From positions 3,038,001-3,102,000 of the forward strand of contig QYRS01000006.1 in assembly GCA_006503535.1 (NCBI GenBank): a DNA stretch of 64,000 nt, written 5' to 3'. This stretch comes from Arthrinium phaeospermum (lineage: Eukaryota > Ascomycota > Sordariomycetes > Amphisphaeriales > Apiosporaceae). Made by a program: the position numbers and the translations under genes. How positions within the stretch are numbered: the stretch's first letter is position 1; every line of letters starts with the position of its first letter. The notes under the pieces were generated by a model, which worked only from the letters and a program-made list of their open reading frames with translations, was not told the DNA's origin and searched no databases. Positions 43,918-56,467 of this stretch are shown here, one piece after another.

Positions 43918-46032
43918 TTAACCATCAAACACATCATGCTGTAACTCAAAGCCCATGTCGTTGGCCATGTCCTTCATCTTGGACTCGAGAACGTCCTCCA
44001 TGCCACCGCCGTACCCGAACCACTGCTTGACCTTGAACGTATAGAACGCGACATCCGTCGCAAGCAGCACCGTCCGGAACAGCAGATGCCGCCAGGCGTT
44101 GACCAGCCGCTGCTGCCACGGCAGGTTCGGGTCCTGGAACAGGCTGCGGCTCGCCCAGTCACCCATCATCTTGATGCGGTTGACGGGCGAACCCATGAAC
44201 TGGTTGTTGCCCTGAACGATGCGCAGGTTGCGGCCGATAAAGATCAACTCCTTGGGCCACTTGTCCTCGTCGGCCAGCATGTCGCGGATCCCCTGCTTCA
44301 TCCGCCTCTGCATCTCAAAGTGCCGCTCGGCAGCCGTCTTCCCGTCCAGGCTCTCGATGATGCCGTTCTTGGTTCTGTTGTCGCCTCCCTCATATGGCCT
44401 GAGTAGGGTGGCGCTGGCGAAGAAGTCCGGCGCCTTGATGCCCCATTCCTTGCTGACCTCGGCGATCGTGTCGTTGTCAAAAGTCATGAGCGACTTCCAG
44501 AATAGACTGTACTGGCGTCTGAAATCCTGCGACATGTACACGTAGAGCCCGTGATCAATGAGGACCACTTCGGCGTGACCCGACGGCAGACGCCGGATGA
44601 AGAGATTGCCTGGGTGAGGATCGCAATGCACGACTCCCCATTTGAAAATCTGCGCCGAGAAAAGATCGACTATTGTCGTCATCACCTCCTTGCTCGTCAG
44701 CCCGAGCCCGCCCTTGTTATTACGCCCTCTCCAGGTCTCCCGGTCGGGCTTGAGGTTTGTCATCCCCGAGTTTTCGCGTAACTGTTTCCGGACAAGGTCC
44801 ATATTGGGCGGGCTGAGCTTCGCGCCATGGACACCAGGAGACCCTTTGCCGTGACCACCTAACCAGCGGCCAGTGGTTGCCTCCTTATCCCACAGACGCA
44901 CGCCTTCTATCCACTCTGTCACCAATATCCTTCGTGTTGTGAATTCGGGATAGACTGTTGGGACGTAGACTCTGCCCTCGAGACTCGGCTCGGAGTTTAT
45001 CAGCTTTCGCATGGTCTCCGAGTTCCGCGCTTCACTCTCGAAATCAGTTTCGAGTTTGAGTCGTTCAGTGATGAACGGAACCACACCACCAAGAGGCAGG
45101 TCGAACCACCATGAGTAAACTCCCATCATCACCCTGCGCAAGGTCAGTTTTCGGCCATACATGGGGAAACCGAGGATTCACTCGACTTACTTGAATGCCC
45201 AGAGATCCCATCCTATCTGCTTGGCGATCTCAGGCTTCTGAATTTTAATGGCGATTTCTCGACCGTCTGGCAGCCTTGCCCAATGAACCTGTGCAACACT
45301 GGCGCTCGCTCGTGCTCTCTTCTCCATCAGACCCTTGCCCTCTTCTCCAGTGAAGCTTACGCCGAACACTTCTTCTGCGCTCCTGCCGCCGAATTCCTCT
45401 CGTATCACCTTTTGCACACCCTCCCAAGAGCCCTGCGGTGCATCGTCGAACATGCGGGCGAACATCTTCTGGAACTCGGGCGGCAGCACCGCGCTCTGCA
45501 TGGCGATGGCCTGGCCGATCTTGAGGTACAGGCCGCCATTGTGCCGCAGCAGATCGAAAAGTCGCTCGGCGCTGCGCCGGTGCAGGTCCTCGATGGTCCC
45601 GATCCAAGGCTGCGCGCGGAAGTTGAGCTTGTAGTCGAAGGCGACGTACAGTCCGTTGCCGAAGGTGAGCAGCGAGCGGCTGATACCCGCAGCGAAGGCG
45701 ACACGGTCGACGAGGTAGAAGCTGCCGCCCACGGTGGCCAGGATCACGAAGCGCCGGAGCCATTTCCGGCCGCGCTTGAATTCGCGCGCGGCCTTGGGAG
45801 CGCCCAGCGACTCGGGCGAGGGTGGTCGTAGCGGCTGAAACTGCCCTCCACTGCTGCGCGTTCCTGATGCATATTGGCGGGCGTTGTTTACTCGTAACAG
45901 GGAAGAGGCGATGGGGTTGCGCCCTCGGCACGTGGTGGCGGCGACCTGCGACAGCAGATTATGTGACGATGACGTCTTTGAATGTAACGGGAACGGGCGT
46001 CTGCCGAGACCTGCTATGCGTGCTCGAAACAT
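43918..46032 (-). CDS. ABC1/ADCK (UbiB) family atypical kinase, mitochondrial
   Basis: Exons on the minus strand are 45191-46032 and 43918-45133, giving 685 residues. The intron is 57 nt. The N-terminus (about 60 residues) is Arg/Ser-rich without acids, a mitochondrial presequence, and a hydrophobic helix follows at about 93-116. Family marks are K171-I-G-Q174 (the KxGQ motif unique to ABC1 proteins), IAIKIQKPE with the ATP-site lysine, VVHCDPHPGN (about 450-457, catalytic loop) and LIDHGLY (DFG equivalent). A Gly-rich insert of about 60 residues sits before the catalytic loop. Yeast relatives Mcp2/Cqd2 and Cqd1 act in the inner membrane on coenzyme Q distribution and lipid homeostasis. The Mcp2/Cqd2 branch seems likeliest, but this is not certain. 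Confidence 0.88.
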
Positions 46033-49000
46033 AGCGATTGGCGGTCCAGGGGAAGACTGGAAAAAGGGGGGTTGGTGATCAAATAATCTCTAGAAGAAGC
46101 CCTACATTATCGTGCATCTATCTTGAAGCAAGAAAATATCGAGAAGCTGAACTGTCAATGACGATCTCTGTTCTTGGTCTCGTGCGCTTACGGGCCAGCC
46201 CGGCGGGCATTTGGCTCGGACTTGTCTCTAGCTTAGGCCGACCTAGCTGACTAACCCCATTCCATCGGAACCGAGCTCATCCCCGACTCAAACCGGAGTT
46301 CGGTAAAGAAGCAGTTTGTTTTTGCTAGCCATGTCAAATTCGATGTGGAAAAGCTCGACCAGGTCACGAAGACCGTCTTGAGGGGGTCCATCTGGAATTG
46401 GTATTGACATATTATCTGCTGGTTGTTGCACGAACGTCATCGATTCTTCCACCAAGAGGTATGCATATCGTACGCTACGCATGCTGAGACTACATTCGAC
46501 GAGAGATTGACATCTTATTCGGGTTTGTTAGAGAGCATGCGTGTGTTACCATTATGATCAATTCTCGATCAAAGTAAGTAGCTCGCATAGACATGTGGCC
46601 CTGCCATTACGGAGCCCGACTCGGTTAGTATCAGGATGCGCTCAACCCTGGCGCAGTTCCGCCATAATGAGCAGATCCTATGTCTGACGTGCACGCATTT
46701 TCCAACTTGGGATGCTGAGCATCCGACGATCATGTCAAGAACTGCTCCTTTCAACTACTCTTTCAAATCCACGATACGACATGTTGCGCGTCGTTACGCA
46801 AATACATGTTATGTCCTACTAACACCGAGGGTCTACCGGAAACAACGAGGGGCTGGCCAGATTATATTTATGTTGACAGTGCATAATGTCCGAGCAGCCA
46901 CTTGTATCAGACGCTTATTTCGAAGGCACCTTAGCATTCGGATCGTACTGCGAATCCACAATACGTTTCGCGTAGGACGAGAGCGTTGCTGTTCGACGCA
47001 GAGACGCAGCAAGCCCCTGTCAGAACAACCCGGCCAAGTCTAAATATCTCGAGGAGAGGAGACACTACTCCAATTGAACGACTATCACAGTAGAGAATTA
47101 TTCCAATTATTTCACTGGCGTAATTAGGAATAAGTGGGATCATTCAAGGCGTATAAATGCTGTTAGTAGGTAGGCAAAGTACGGGTTAGGTATTTCAGCG
47201 GTCGCTTAGCAGCTGGTAGACTGTCCTATATAAAGTAACGCTACCTATACTATTGCTTGTTTGGTCGTTGGCAGCTGCAGAAATGGGGCGGTGTCACCTC
47301 GGTTCCCACATGAAAGTCTTGACTCTGCCTCAGACCGTTTCCGAATGAGCAGAAGTTCGGGGTTCATTGTGACGCTAGAAGTAAAGGGCCCGAGTCTTGG
47401 AACGCCTGGTCCGAACCGTGCCCAGTGCTCGAGGACGTCTATCGGTAGATCTAACCGCGCAACATTTGGTGGTCGGAATGCTTCATTACATACATATACG
47501 CTGGCCGCAAGGTTGGATTAGGCTTGCAGCTGAGTAGATGATGGGTTGCGAGTCATCCGACAGTATCGAAGCGTCCCGCAGGGCTAGAGCTGCAGGTCGC
47601 CGGATAAGACGGGTTTCCAGGGCGCAGCATCCTGTTGGTTGGCCTGGTGTCGGCGGGATCTTTTCCCAGACTGGCAGCTGGTATTCTACACATTCCAGCC
47701 GCCCTTCTCGCGGGGTATCCCGGATGCATCTATCTGCGCAGAATACTGACTCGAAGCCCCTGGGGAGAGTCACATTTCAGAACAGAATTTTTGCCGGCAA
47801 GGTCAGAAGGTTGGAGGTTGGTCTAAGAATGCAGCACTTCAACGGTGAATATGACAGTTGATGGCCACTGACCACGCAGCTAGTTGTATCCGGTATACCT
47901 ATGCTCAACTCTCTTGATTCAGGCCCAAGTGGTGAATACGAGGTTCGATAGTATGTTCATCACACTACCACGGTACGCACGAAAAGGCGCCAGTTTTCGT
48001 GAGCTATATACAATTATCGTGAGCAGGCCCTCATGACACTGCGTGCGGCCGGATAGATACATGTAGCCCGTACTGTTCGCATTTAGCCTAGAGGCATGGA
48101 CCTATGAGATGTCGGGATTGTTTCTGGTCGATAGGGGGATGTGCACCAGAGATCCTGTTTTCCGGGCATTGCACTCAAAAGGATAGGAGTGGGAAGGAGG
48201 GCGGATAACGTCAACATTGCGAAGCCAGTTATCAAATAAAACATTTTCGAGCTCTAATGAACCTTGGGGCCGTTGGTGTCGAAATTGGCCATTGTACTCG
48301 TAACACTGGCGCAACAGGGGACGGAGGCGCCGTCGAACCTCAACTTTAAACTAAGGGCGTTGGGCGCTTTGAGTTACCTTCCGTTGACACTGCCGTTACC
48401 GCTCGCCGTCATTTGGGAATCGAGGGCGCGATTCGAATCAATCGACTGATCGATGCGCAACGTATGAGCTGCGTCTGGAGTACCATGGCACATTTTTTTC
48501 AAATCTTTCCGGATAGAGTTTGTGGCCGATTATTGATCTCTGACTTCTGGCCCTCCCCTGTAACTGAGCTGTGCGAGGGAATGGGACATTGAGCACTATT
48601 GAAGTATCTACCAAGGCACCTGGTAGGGGGCATGTACCTCGCTCGCTCTTATCTCCTCGTGGCTCCTGGCCGCCCATCCTAGTCGCGCAGGTAGAGTTCA
48701 TGGTGATTCTGCCCCGTCAGCAAATTGATGGAGGGCATATGTGTGTGTACCTACTTCCAAGTATCCAGCCCGGTCAGTCAGTCGAGATATGACGGGCTAT
48801 TGCATGGCACCAGCGACCTTGATTCAAGTGCATGAAGCAGTATGTCATCGAACACAGTGGTGAATCAAATCGGAAGCAGGATGCGCCTATCAGCACGCTG
48901 TAGTAACACTTGCGAGAAACGCGGCACGAAAAAGGTCGACGCTATCATACATTGATCAAATACATTTGGTGTCTGATGTATGCACATAGCCACACTCGAG

Positions 49001-50007
49001 CGCAAGCGACTCGGGCGATTTCATGGCCTATTGCATCGTTCTCTTGCATGAAGTAAGCCCACTGTGCCCACCGTAATGGAAGAGCGATCAGGGGTGGGGA
49101 CAGCGATAGACCTGCCTGGCTCGTAGGAGGGAAAGGGAAAACCCACTAGGTCAGGTACCTACCCAGTCAAACTGATACTGATTTGGGTCTGGCCTGGCAT
49201 CCCCTTGGCCAGCGCTTGGCATCCATTCACACACGACACCATCGGGGGTCTCCTCCCCCCGTTTCCCCCCAATTTTGGCCTCTCTCCAATCTTCCAAGAC
49301 CAATCTAAACCTCCGAGTGCCTGCTTGTTTCTATTCCCCTTCATTTCAGTCGCTCATTCAATCCTCTAACACCCAAACCAGACCTGACCAAAGGGCTGGC
49401 ACTGCCACATTCCAAGGCGTAACCAGTCCGCCACCCTTCCGGTCTCGAGCAGCTCTGTTTCATCTCTCACACACGTCCACAGTCCACATGCACTCACACA
49501 TACACACCCTCACCCACGCTCTTTCTCATTTATCCATTGCCTAGACGTCCTACTCGAAACCCTTCCGTCATTTGATCGATCGGTTCTCGCTGGGCTTGTT
49601 CTGTGGTATTGCGACCTCGAAGTAGCAGAAGTCGACGAATAGGGTTGGGGAAAGTGCTGGATCACGTCGACAATCGGCAACCTACGACTTCCGACTACCG
49701 GTATCATTCTCGATTGAATTGGCGGAAATTAATTGTGTGGTTGGACCCGGGAAACTTTGAAAGAAGGGTCGGAGAGATCGATTTTAAAGAGGATTTCGGA
49801 AGCAACCATCAAATCGACGCGCGCCCCATGCCGCAACTTTCGTGAGACGCAGTGCATCAACACGACCGGCGACGACAGCGTCTTGCCTCCCCGACGCCTG
49901 GACAATTCTCCGAGTGCAGGTGCACGGCATAAACCAATTTATACAGCAGAAACCTCTCCCATCCAGCGCGACTCTTTTGAGTCGGCGCGCTCATTACCGT
50001 CGCCATC
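46033..50007. other. gene-free region of 4.0 kb
   Basis: No supported gene was found between the ABC1-type gene and palI. From about 49200 to 49560 the plus strand is C/T- and A/C-rich, as in a fungal leader or core promoter, and 49560-50007 contains no ATG that opens a long frame before the palI start. The rest has scattered short frames only. Confidence 0.55.
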
Positions 50008-52197
50008 ATGTTACGACCCGCGACACCGTTGACGATTCTGCTGTTCGCAGCATTTGCTATGCTTCTGCTGTCTGTCCTGTCGACCCCCATCATCAAGGCC
50101 ATACCTTTAGGGACGTTCAAGGGCACCAGTTTTGGAGTGTTTGGGTGGTGTAGAGGCGACACTTGCAGTGGGATAGAGATTGGATACGATGCCAGTGCCA
50201 TTGAGGCGGCCAAGTCGGGCGATTTCGATCTCCCCAACTCGACGCGAAGTACCCTCTCGGCTATTCTGATCGTTCATCCAGTCGCCGCCCTTTTCACCTT
50301 CATTATGCTCATCATGGCAGGGGTTGCTCATATGCATTCTCCTTCTCATTCGGCTCGGTACCTATTGGCATTGTTTATCTTTGGTATACTTACGTTCTTA
50401 GTTTGTCTCCTTGCCTTCCTGATCGACGTCCTCTTATTCGTTCCTCATATGGCTTGGGGTTCCTACATTGTCCTGGCCTCAACCGTCCTAGTGGCCCTGA
50501 GCGGTCTGGTCTCTTGCGCCATGCGCCGTACTGTTGTTAGCAGAAAGGCCAGAAAGAAGCGGATTGCGGAGAACGCTGAAATGAGCGGCGAGAATTATTA
50601 CAACCGCAATGCCCAACAGCCTGTTGCTACTACAGCGGCACCTTCGATGCAGCCTACAGTCCCGGTTGTTAGTGGTGGCAACGGACCTAGTGATAAGCTA
50701 CCTTCGTTTGCTACTTATGAGGGAAAGGATGACCGCAGCAGCGACGAGCGCATACCTCTGACTTCTACATCACCCTCTCAGCGGTCGCCAAACAACCCTA
50801 CTGTTGACATGCATGCTCCCCCCAACGCTGTCTACGACGGGGGGCCACAGCGCTCGGCATCTAATCCGTCTCTGCCAAGAGATCAGTACGGAAACCCGAT
50901 TCAACCACCCCAGGGAGCTTATGGCGTTAGACGCGGACCATCCCAAGAACGCATGAATTCCAGAGGAAGGGGTGGTGGCCCTATGCCCGCAGGCGCTCGT
51001 GGTCGTGGGGGCTATGGCCGAGGAGGCTATGGCTACGGCCCGCCTCCCGGCGGCAGAGGCGGATACGGTGGACCGGGACGTGGCGGTTATGGGCCAGGAC
51101 CAGGACCAGGACCAGGACCGAATGGACGAGGAGGCTACGGACCTCCGAGAGCTGGCTATGGCGCTGGAATGAGAGGAGGACGTGGCCCTCCGCCTCCCAA
51201 CTACGGCGGCAATGGAGGCTTTGACCGACGCCCGCCACCCGGTGATGCCTATGGTGGCTATGGGCCGGCACGCAACGGATCTCCCGCGCAAGGGGGGCCT
51301 TATGGCGCGAATCCTTCGATGCCAAGCGTATCGACTGGAAATACGGGGACAGGAGGCTTCGAAGCTTACAATCCTGACCGAGTCAGTGAATTGCCCAGAG
51401 CGGAATCTCCACCCCCTTTACCGGGTACTGATAAAGAGACTTCAGGGCCGGTGGGTCGGGCAGTAGAAATGGACGCTACCACTGGCAGCCCTTCTCATTC
51501 GCCGCCAGGCTTTGGCCAGTTCAACGGCATCAGAGATAGCGACGCCGACGTGGCTGGCATGCTCGCATTACAACAAGCGAGGGTACAAAGACACGACACT
51601 TATATGAGTGAGGCGTCAAGATATAGCCAGGACGAGTAAGTTTCTCTCAACGTGTACTCCTTTCACCGGCAAGTGACCGCTGACCATTTCGATAGGTACA
51701 CGCCCCCACGGCAAGCCTGGAACCAAGGTACAGGGAGAAACTCTCCCAGAATGCCTTCGCCGCTCAATGTTGCCCCGCGGGCGGCAGAACTCCCTTCTAA
51801 GACTCCTCCGCCCGCAGCGCCAGCCGCCAGTGACTCAGGGAACTACTACGAGGATGTAGATCCACGATTCACCGAGCCACCGCCGCGTGCCCTACAACCC
51901 GGCCCAGCCCCACTGCGTGACCCTATGCGTGAGCCAAGCTACGATGAGGATATGCATGGCGCCGCTCCTAGGAGTCCGGCGCCTTCGGAACGTTCCAACT
52001 TTACATCAATCTCCCAGAGAGGCGTCAATCCCCGATACCAACCTCCCCCTCCCCCTGGAGGCTATGGTCAAATGCCACCACGAAAGCCAGCAAACCAAAA
52101 TGGGGTCAATGTACTTAACGATAACCCTGATTTCCAACTGGGCCCTGCCCGTAGGCCCGGTGGTGGGATGCCTGGAGGTGCCTATCCCGGCTTATAA
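50008..52197 (+). CDS. pH-response regulator PalI / Rim9
   Basis: Exons are 50008-51635 and 51696-52197 (60-nt intron), giving 709 residues. The SUR7/PalI fold occupies about residues 1-180: helix 1 (PLTILLFAAFAMLLLSVLS), an extracellular loop with FGVFGWC and C at the CxxC-like GDTCSG, then three more helices ending SCAMRR. The remaining 530 residues are cytoplasmic and disordered, with an RGG/YGG-rich block (about 310-430) that includes a Gly-Pro repeat near 51090-51118, then Pro-rich segments. PalI/Rim9 helps place the ambient-pH sensor PalH/Rim21 in the plasma membrane, upstream of PacC/Rim101 activation at alkaline pH. The long tail is usual for filamentous fungi and absent from yeast Rim9. 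Confidence 0.9.
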
Positions 52198-54298
52198 ATA
52201 TCAAATGCGACCCCTTGAAGCCGTTCGTCCCATTGGTTATCTCATCTGATGCCCTTACTCATTCTATCGGGGACATGATCCCTCCCTTTTAACTGGAATC
52301 CCTTGTACGCACGAATCACCTTCTCACCACTATACCAACTTCTCTTCGCGTCAGAACCTGCCCCAGTCTGTTCTGATGACGAACAATTTTCCTACTCTCT
52401 TCAATTCAGATACCCCCGGTCTCTTCACGACCTTTTCACTCTCTGCCGAGATCAATCTCGGTCCTTTCACATTTTATACGATTCTCATGAGTTGGGAGCA
52501 GCGCCTTTCACTTGCATTTGAATGCATACGTGTAGCGAGCGCACCCCGTCCGCGGGTGCCCCTTCGTCTTCATTGGCAGGTTCAAGGAGTTTACATGTGC
52601 TCTCATTGCTTCTGGCATTGGTCTGAGCTATAAAAAGGGGGCGTCGAATTCTGAATCATTCAACCTTTGGTACCTAATGGTATAGCACCTATGTCTTCCC
52701 CAGCAGACGAGCCGAGGAAGCTGGGGCTTGGATGGAATATTTTGGAGCGTTGACATAATCAGCAAAGCTGTTTCGCGGCTTTGCTTTGCTTGCAGATGCA
52801 CATAGCCACATATACGCGCAAAGCTAGCTGTGTGTGTGTGTGTGTGTGTGTGTGTGATGGACGTACGACAATGTTGGACACGCACAGCGTAACCTAAGCA
52901 CGCACACACACACAGTACCAAGCAATCTGTAATTAGTTAACATCTGCATGTAGTTGCAAACGTACTTACTGCGGAGAAGTGCAGGGGCCGTCACTGGCCC
53001 CTGCGAAGCGAACGATTGTCACATCTTTCGACATAATAAAATCACATTTTTGAAGTAAAAACGAGCTATTAAGTGCGCCTGTTTCTCCTCGTTTGTCTCG
53101 GCCATGTTTCCTCGGACTGAGTCCATCAACTTTGGACCCTTCCCAAGTGAACCCAAGACTTTTCATACAAACCCACCCATGGCTTTGCCCGATGGCATAG
53201 TAGCACATCGCAGCTAGCATCCAGAAGTCGGTGTCAGAGAAGGCTCCGCCAGCTAAATGCGATTGGGCATGATCCGAGACTCCTCAAACCATCATTGTAC
53301 CTGATTCGGGGCGAGTGGTTGCCGGTTTATCTTGAAAATGGGAATACGTACCAACTACATAATCCTTCCACAAACGGAAACGTGAGCGAATGCTGTATCG
53401 ATGGCCACATGTGTGTATTTGTCGTTGGCTGAGGCTGTGCAGATATAAGCTGTCACATATATATACCCCAAAAGGGCGAGTTTGCGAGAGACTTATGTCA
53501 GGGAACATGTTGTTTAGAAGTTGGTGCCTCCTCCCCCGAGGAAGTGGTGCGTTATGATCGCGTTCTAGTCCCACCACTTCATCGCCGTACGTCTACTTGA
53601 TCTGGTCGCGATTGGTGGTGGCCTTCATCCTCGACAAGAGGTTTGATTGGATTGAGTTGTCGCCAGAGTATCATTACAGTCTTTACTTGACCTGGGTGCA
53701 TGTAGAGTGATCCTTCCTCTACCCAAGGAAACTAATGGAAGTTCTGCGTCGAGATTGCCGTCACCAATTCTTGAAGTTTGCCACACTGGCAGTGTCGTAC
53801 ACGAGCAGAGCAGCAGTGCTTGTCGAACGGCACCCTGATGTTTGCCAGGTCGAAGCAACAAAGACAGGAATGATCTCTCAGTAGAAATAGCAGCTTCCCA
53901 TCAATCCTTGGCTAGCAAGCAGCTTGTGGTCAGAAGTGTATAGTGTTCGGTAGCTGGAAGTGAGCTGCAAGTCCAGAAAGGATATTGAGAATAAACGTAG
54001 TAAGCAATGGCTGGAAGATGCCGGTGACTGTGTCGGCTGCCGACTTGCCATACCACATACCCAAAAGATAAAACAAACAGTACCACCTCGGTAGTGAGTG
54101 GTATGAGCAGATTCGAGGGCGTCCCCTCCTTTCCCCTGTATTCTTGCTCCTAACTTTATCGGGGCCCCATTGAACTCACCCAAATAACTCAAGTCAGTCC
54201 ATACATACACCACTGACTACCGCCGAGTGCTGTCCTCGACCTACAGTCCTGCATCTCCCTCCCTGCCGCTGCCCATCGATCCATCTTGGCATACTACA
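52198..54298. other. gene-free region downstream of palI
   Basis: The first 430 bp look like the palI 3' flank. No gene was recognised in the remaining 1.6 kb. A TG microsatellite is listed separately. Confidence 0.55.
52829..52856. repeat. (TG)14 microsatellite
   Basis: There are fourteen uninterrupted TG units. A shorter (CA)6 run lies at 52903-52914, so the two could pair as a hairpin in RNA or single-stranded DNA. Confidence 0.9.
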
Positions 54299-54676
54299 AT
54301 GTGCCCCGTTCCAAGACCCAAACGCTGCTGGCTGACCTTCCTGGGCCTTCGGGCATGTCGAACATGCCGTAACTACAATGCAAGAATTCGTCGTCGAAAC
54401 CAACGCCCACCGCCACCGCGGCTACCGCTACCCTTTTACCCCGAAGACAATGTGATCATAGTCGGCGTTTCGAGAGTTATGGTATCCATCAAGAGAAGTA
54501 ATGGATCTTGGGAGGAATATGACAATCAGTTTCGACTCATCGAGAAGGAACAAGATGACGAGGTTGCGGCTCCCCCTCCTCCATACCATGTGGCTATTTG
54601 CGGCATGGATCCCAGATCGGTCGACAAACTGAGCGAGAAGGGTGGAGGGAATGATGAATGCATACCGGAGTGCTAG
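54299..54676 (+). CDS. possible small protein of unknown function
   Basis: The ATG at 54299 opens 125 codons. The N-terminal part is basic with Cys (CWLTFLGLRACRTCRNYNARIRRRNQRP), followed by a Pro stretch, a compact segment (DNVIIVGVSRVMVSIKRSNGSWEEYDNQFRLIEKEQDDE) and a PPPPYHVA motif. The mixed hydrophobic/charged pattern of the middle part looks like real protein, and the frame is also open upstream without ATG to 54227. No family is recognised, and no intron or downstream partner is evident. It may be a short gene or a chance frame. Confidence 0.4.
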   Translation: MCPVPRPKRCWLTFLGLRACRTCRNYNARIRRRNQRPPPPRLPLPFYPEDNVIIVGVSRVMVSIKRSNGSWEEYDNQFRLIEKEQDDEVAAPPPPYHVAICGMDPRSVDKLSEKGGGNDECIPEC

Positions 54677-55207
54677 AGCGTTCGGGTAATAGGGCGAATT
54701 ATGTCGAAAACACGGTTAATTGCAACACGATGTGATATGGACGTTCATATTTCATTATTGACTTTCGTCATGGGTCTATTCACCATCAGTCTCCGGCCTG
54801 GGCTGCTCTCTTAAGGTAGTCTACAAGAACTGAAACCTCACTAGACTTCCTGCGGCCAGCTCGTAAAAAACACTGCAACGGCTGCCGTAACCCAACGGGC
54901 AAGCACTCATCACGGCGACTTTCCGAGGGGCTGCCTTTCATATACATGTGGTCGAGGCACATCAAGTGGCACAAAGATGATGTTGAGTCGTTGGGTATTG
55001 GTGACTTTTTTCTTTTGTTCATGATCCTATAGGCATTGAAAATCTCCATGCCCTGCAATGCCATGCTCGTAGAAAGTCATCAGTCCAGTTTGGACCGGAC
55101 CGGACGAGATCCATACTCGTAGAACCCCATGCAGATGTGAGTAAAAAGCAAACCGACCGAAGACCCAGTGAAAACGCAGCACAACACCCCCAAGCAACCG
55201 AATTCCT
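54677..55207. other. intergenic before the RPL21 3' end
   Basis: This is 531 bp with no supported gene. A minus-strand frame of 92 codons (54786-55064) has no recognisable family. The right end is the RPL21 3' untranslated region. Confidence 0.55.
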
Positions 55208-55900
55208 CTAGATAGTCGTCTCGTAGGCCAGGGGAACGACGGTCTCGGGCTTGTTGTCCTTCATGGAGACAACGTGGGCCTCACGGGGGGCAACGGGAAG
55301 GCGCTTGACCTGGACGGGGTTGCCGTCGGCCTTGGCCTGCTTCTTGAGCTCGGCGTTCTTCTTGACGCGCTTGATGAAGTCCTCACGCGAACGGGACAGC
55401 TGGACGTGCTCGATTCGGAGGTTGATGCGCTTCTCGATGTATCGGTGCTTCACCTTCTTGTAGATGATGACACCGACGGCGCTCTTGGTGACGTTGTAGA
55501 TGACACCGGTCTTTCCGTGGTAGACCTTGTGGGGCATACCCTTCTGAACAGCACCGTTTGCCTTGATGTCCACGATATCACCGACCCTGTTGCCAATTGT
55601 TAGAATTTCCCTTGCGCTCCAAGGCCAATTCGATTCGCAACGTACTTGTACTGGCGGAGGTATGTGGACAGCTGGATCATACCCTTCTGCCGGAAGTTCC
55701 GGGAGAAGGCATACTGTAAAAGAGAAATCAGGTCAGCGTCATTGCCCTCTGGTCATATCATTCTGTCTATCTTCTCGTCGTCTGCGTTGCATTGGATTTT
55801 TTCGAAATATCCAACCAAGCCCAAATTGACTCTATCTTTTTTTTCTTGTTTCGGAGGAACGTACTCTTGTGCCAGCGCGGAGACCTGCAGCGTGACCCAT
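55208..55900 (-). CDS. 60S ribosomal protein eL21
   Basis: Exons on the minus strand are 55865-55900, 55646-55713 and 55208-55586, giving 160 residues, identical in length to yeast Rpl21. It starts [20 protein letters not shown] and includes [51 protein letters not shown] and the basic [11 protein letters not shown] tail region. It is a component of the large ribosomal subunit near the central protuberance. The introns are 151 and 59 nt, and both donors are GTACGT. The first exon is just 36 nt. It shares a 567-bp promoter region with RPS9. Confidence 0.96.
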
Positions 55901-56467
55901 CTTGACGGTGTTGTGGTGTCGTTACTGAAGGGGGTGGTGGTGATGTTCGGTTCGTGGGATTCTGAGATGATCGAACTTTTGCTGGACTAGGGATCTCGCA
56001 GGTAACGGAATTTTGGCTGGTAGGGTCTCTGGGATTTTTTGTGGAAGACTGAAAGCCCGCTTCGAATGGTCCGTGCGAGAAGGTCTTGGCCTCTCCCACC
56101 TTTGCAGCCAAAGCCCCAACCAATGAACTTGACTGGGCCTGCCATTAAGTAAGCCGCTGTGCCTGCCAGCCATTGCCAGCTCCCACTGAATTACTTTCCA
56201 CTTGCCAGAGGAAAACCCTAGACCCACCTTTATCGATTCGGCGCACCATCCACCACACGAATTCACTGCTTTTGCACTCACTTTGGCCTGGGCTGTGCCA
56301 ATTGTGTGTGGGTTTGGCTGGTCACGAATTTGGGTGCTGCTTAGGCCTGCCTGTGGTCCTCTTTTTTTCCATCTACCTCACGAACTTCGCACCCATCCCA
56401 CCTTCCCTCTTCTTCACATCGTCAATTTCCTCAACCGAAGAAGAAAGACAGCAGCAACGTCGTAAAA
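55901..56467. promoter_or_regulatory. bidirectional promoter of RPL21 and RPS9
   Basis: 567 bp separate the two ATGs. AAAACCCTAGA at 56214-56224 resembles the telobox-like AACCCTA element common in fungal and plant ribosomal protein promoters. The right half is strongly C/T-rich up to the RPS9 start, typical of highly expressed fungal genes. Shared regulation of the pair is inferred from position. Confidence 0.6.
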
